64,000 nt of DNA from Euglena gracilis (taxonomy: Eukaryota; Euglenida; Euglenophyceae; Euglenales): assembly GCA_039621445.1 (NCBI GenBank), contig CP154956.1, positions 8,865,443 through 8,929,442 on the forward strand, read 5' to 3'. The notes under the pieces were generated by a model. The model did no database searches, was not told where the DNA came from, and saw only the letters and a list, made by a program, of their open reading frames with translations. This document shows positions 1 to 64,000 of this stretch, one piece after another. The position numbers and the translations under genes are program-made. The first letter of the stretch is position 1, and the number at the start of each line of letters is the position of its first letter.

Positions 1-331
1 GACCCCCCCGGGGGGGGGGGGGGCCTGCTAGCAGGGCTAGCTAGTAGAAAAAAAATTTCCAGTGACCGGCGCAAAGCGCCGAAATTTTTTTTTGGGACCC
101 CCAAAAATGGCCAAAAATGCCCGTTTTTGGCCATTTTTGGGAATTTTTAGAACAAAAACAGCCAAAAACCTATGAAAGCCCTCATTTTTCCTCTGGCGCG
201 CAGCGCCGGCGAAAAATTTTTTTCCAGTTTGGGGGACCCCCGGGGTCTAGCTAGTCCATTTTTTCCAGTGTCTAGCCGATTGGCTAGCCAGTACCCCCCC
301 CCCCCCCTGGAGGTCCTTAAGCAAATGCCTG
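1..331. repeat. Degraded hAT-like miniature element (GCTAGC family)
   Basis: The stretch matches the element at 39939-40343. It has GCTAGCAGGGCTAGCTAGT near the left side, two GGCGC-loop-GCGCC hairpins (68-80 and 195-207), a long CCAAAAATGG palindromic section, and a right end at about 315-331 resembling CCTTAAGCAAAAGCCTG. The left terminus lies outside the window. Further relatives in the opposite orientation occur at 46190-46560 and 58850-59130. Confidence 0.6.
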
Positions 332-334
332 ACA

Positions 335-432
335 CCCGTATCACACCCGTGCCACACCCGTGCCACACCTGTGTCACCCCAGTGACACTTCCGCGTTCAA
401 GCGATATCACGCCCGTGTCATGCCTGTGTGAC
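335..432. repeat. Degenerate minisatellite CACACCCGTGC
   Basis: Roughly 11-bp units built on CACACCCGTGC and CACGCCCGTGTC are repeated head to tail, with drift toward the right. It sits between the miniature element and the first candidate exon. Confidence 0.6.
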
Positions 433-452
433 GCTGGCTCTGCCGCTGTGAC

Positions 453-62830
<62,378 letters not shown>

Positions 62831-63711
62831 TTGGTCCTTTTATGCCAAAAAGGCTGGTCAAAGAATGCCCCAGGCTCACGCCGTTTGTTTCCATTTTCCA
62901 ATTTTTTAAAGCACTTTCTCCCCCCCCCCCCAAATGTCCCAAACCTCCCCCCTCTATGTCCAACGACCAACCCCTCAGAGGACACCTTTTGGTCAGAAGC
63001 TTTGTCCGACGACCCCCGTCGGAGGGCAGAGGTTGCCGAGGAGGGGTATTTCAAATGGGGGAAACCCCACAAAAGTGTATCAATTTTCTGGGGGGGGGGG
63101 TCGTCCTGCCCACGAAAGTTGGCCTCAGGCCCCTCGGACGCAATTTGGTCAGTGGCCCGCAAAATGGCCAGCTGGTGGCCTCCTTAAGCAAAAGCCTGAT
63201 TTGGGTGCAGCAGAGCCATCCCCAGAGGTATTCGTGATTGATGGGTTCCCAAAAGGCAGGGATAGGGGAAATGTTTTGATGAACGCCAATCGTGATTGCC
63301 TGGCAAATGAAGCTGTCAAGCGCTTCAAAAAATCATATCCACATGCCCTGGATGTTCGCCAGCCATAGCCTTTCGGGTCTCAAGCCAGAAGCGCCATGCT
63401 GAATCTTTGGGGATAATGAAAATTGCTTTCTGCAAGCTTTGCAATCCTCTCAATGAAGTGGGGCTTTGAGAGTTTTTTGAAAGCCCCACCCCGCAGGGAA
63501 CAAATTTTGGTTGGAGGGTGTTGCCGCCTGGATTTACCTGTGGGAGTGTGGGTGAGGGAAACCCAAACGCTTTCCCCCCCATTTTTCTGTGTTTTCAGCG
63601 TTTTTAATGGAATGTTTTTTGTGTTTCTTTTTTATTTTTGTGGTTTTTTGGTGAATTTTGGGGCTCTGCCTGGAAAGTAATTAAAAGAAGAAGAATCCTA
63701 CCTAGCCCCCC

Positions 63712-63828
63712 CCCCCCCCGGGAAACTGTCATGCCTGAGAACCTGTCAGGGACCCGCCCAGGAAACTGTCAGGGTCCCTGGTACCGGCGAACCTGTCATG
63801 ATAGGAAGTTGTCAGGGTCCCCGGTACC
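63712..63828. mobile_element. CTGTCAGG-family element, left part only
   Basis: CCTAGCCCCCC...GGGAAACTGTCATGCC, GAGAACCTGTCAGGG and ATGATAGGAAGTTGTCAGGG match the family, then the copy is cut off at the C-run where the GTCCAACGACC element begins. Confidence 0.75.
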
Positions 63829-63835
63829 CCCCCCC

Positions 63836-64000
63836 CTATGTCCAACGACCCCCCTATGTCCAATGACCACCCCCCGGTCGGAGGACACCTTTTCGGAGGT
63901 TTGACCAAATTTTTGGTCCCGGCGCGAAGCGCCGGGACGAAAAATTTTGCCCAAAAATTGGCCAAAAATTTGGCCAAAATGCCATTTTTGACACTTTTTG
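63836..64000. repeat. GTCCAACGACC element with perfect core hairpin
   Basis: TATGTCCAACGACC, TGTCCAATGACCACC, GTCGGAGGACACC and TTTTCGGAGG are followed by a perfect hairpin at 63916-63938: ten base pairs around GAA with core GGCGCGAAGCGCC. CCAAAAATTGGCCAAAAAT comes next. The copy continues out of the window. Confidence 0.75.

Noticed and set aside
63220-63366. A reading with NANRDCLANEAVKRFKKSYP near the right edge
   Set aside because: It is A/T-richer than the host exons and matches no PARP segment. It could be a transposon relic, but nothing supports that directly.
63325-63582. A minus-strand 85-codon reading
   Set aside because: No recognisable domain, no splice or promoter support, and overlap with an equally open plus-strand reading.

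Overview
The window looks like part of the nuclear genome of a repeat-rich, intron-rich eukaryote, probably a protist or alga. Genuine coding sequence occurs only as short GC-rich pieces of about 45-200 bp. These are separated by introns of a few hundred bp to more than 5 kb, filled with microsatellites, long poly-C/poly-G runs and small terminal-inverted-repeat elements. Most junctions fit GT-AG introns; one or two fit GC-AG better. No ribosomal-binding sites, operons, tRNAs or rRNAs are visible. I cannot name the species. A dinoflagellate or another large-genome alga would fit, but this is a weak inference.

One plus-strand gene appears to occupy almost the whole window (about 0.45-57.5 kb, perhaps to 62.8 kb and beyond). 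The exons, read in order, spell a ZNFX1-like protein: the N-terminal ZNFX1 region (6.8-11.1 kb), an SF1 helicase core (Walker A at 13.9 kb, EEAGE motif II at 28.0 kb, GDPKQLPP at 29.2 kb, RMRPE at 30.7 kb, DEFQGKE at 36.8 kb), NF-X1-type zinc fingers (42.2, 45.7 and 46.7 kb), a coiled coil (48.6 kb) and a PARP catalytic domain with an intact H-Y-E triad (49.4-57.5 kb). A second PARP-like domain begins at 61.0 kb and reaches its HGT motif at 62.7 kb. It is either a tandem domain of the same protein or the start of a neighbouring gene. By homology the protein would bind and remodel RNA with its helicase and zinc fingers and transfer ADP-ribose with its PARP domain(s).

The introns hold a clear population of transposons. 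At 4.56-6.62 kb there is a decayed pogo/Tigger-type element on the minus strand, with DDE transposase pieces and a C-terminal PIP-box. Several hAT-like miniature elements have inverted termini starting CAGG and 8-bp target duplications (15385-15900, 16237-16547, 33327-33630, 39939-40343, 41216-41516). A ~320-bp family with CCTACCCC termini and TA target duplications recurs many times and often ends within 80 bp of an exon, so it is a candidate introner-like family. A GC-rich hairpin (GGCGC-NNN-GCGCC) recurs across otherwise different families.

Exon boundaries are my reading of splice sites plus homology and phase. They are most secure for 10274-11120, 20518-23133, 26340-30759, 51801-55953 and 56235-57499, and approximate elsewhere.
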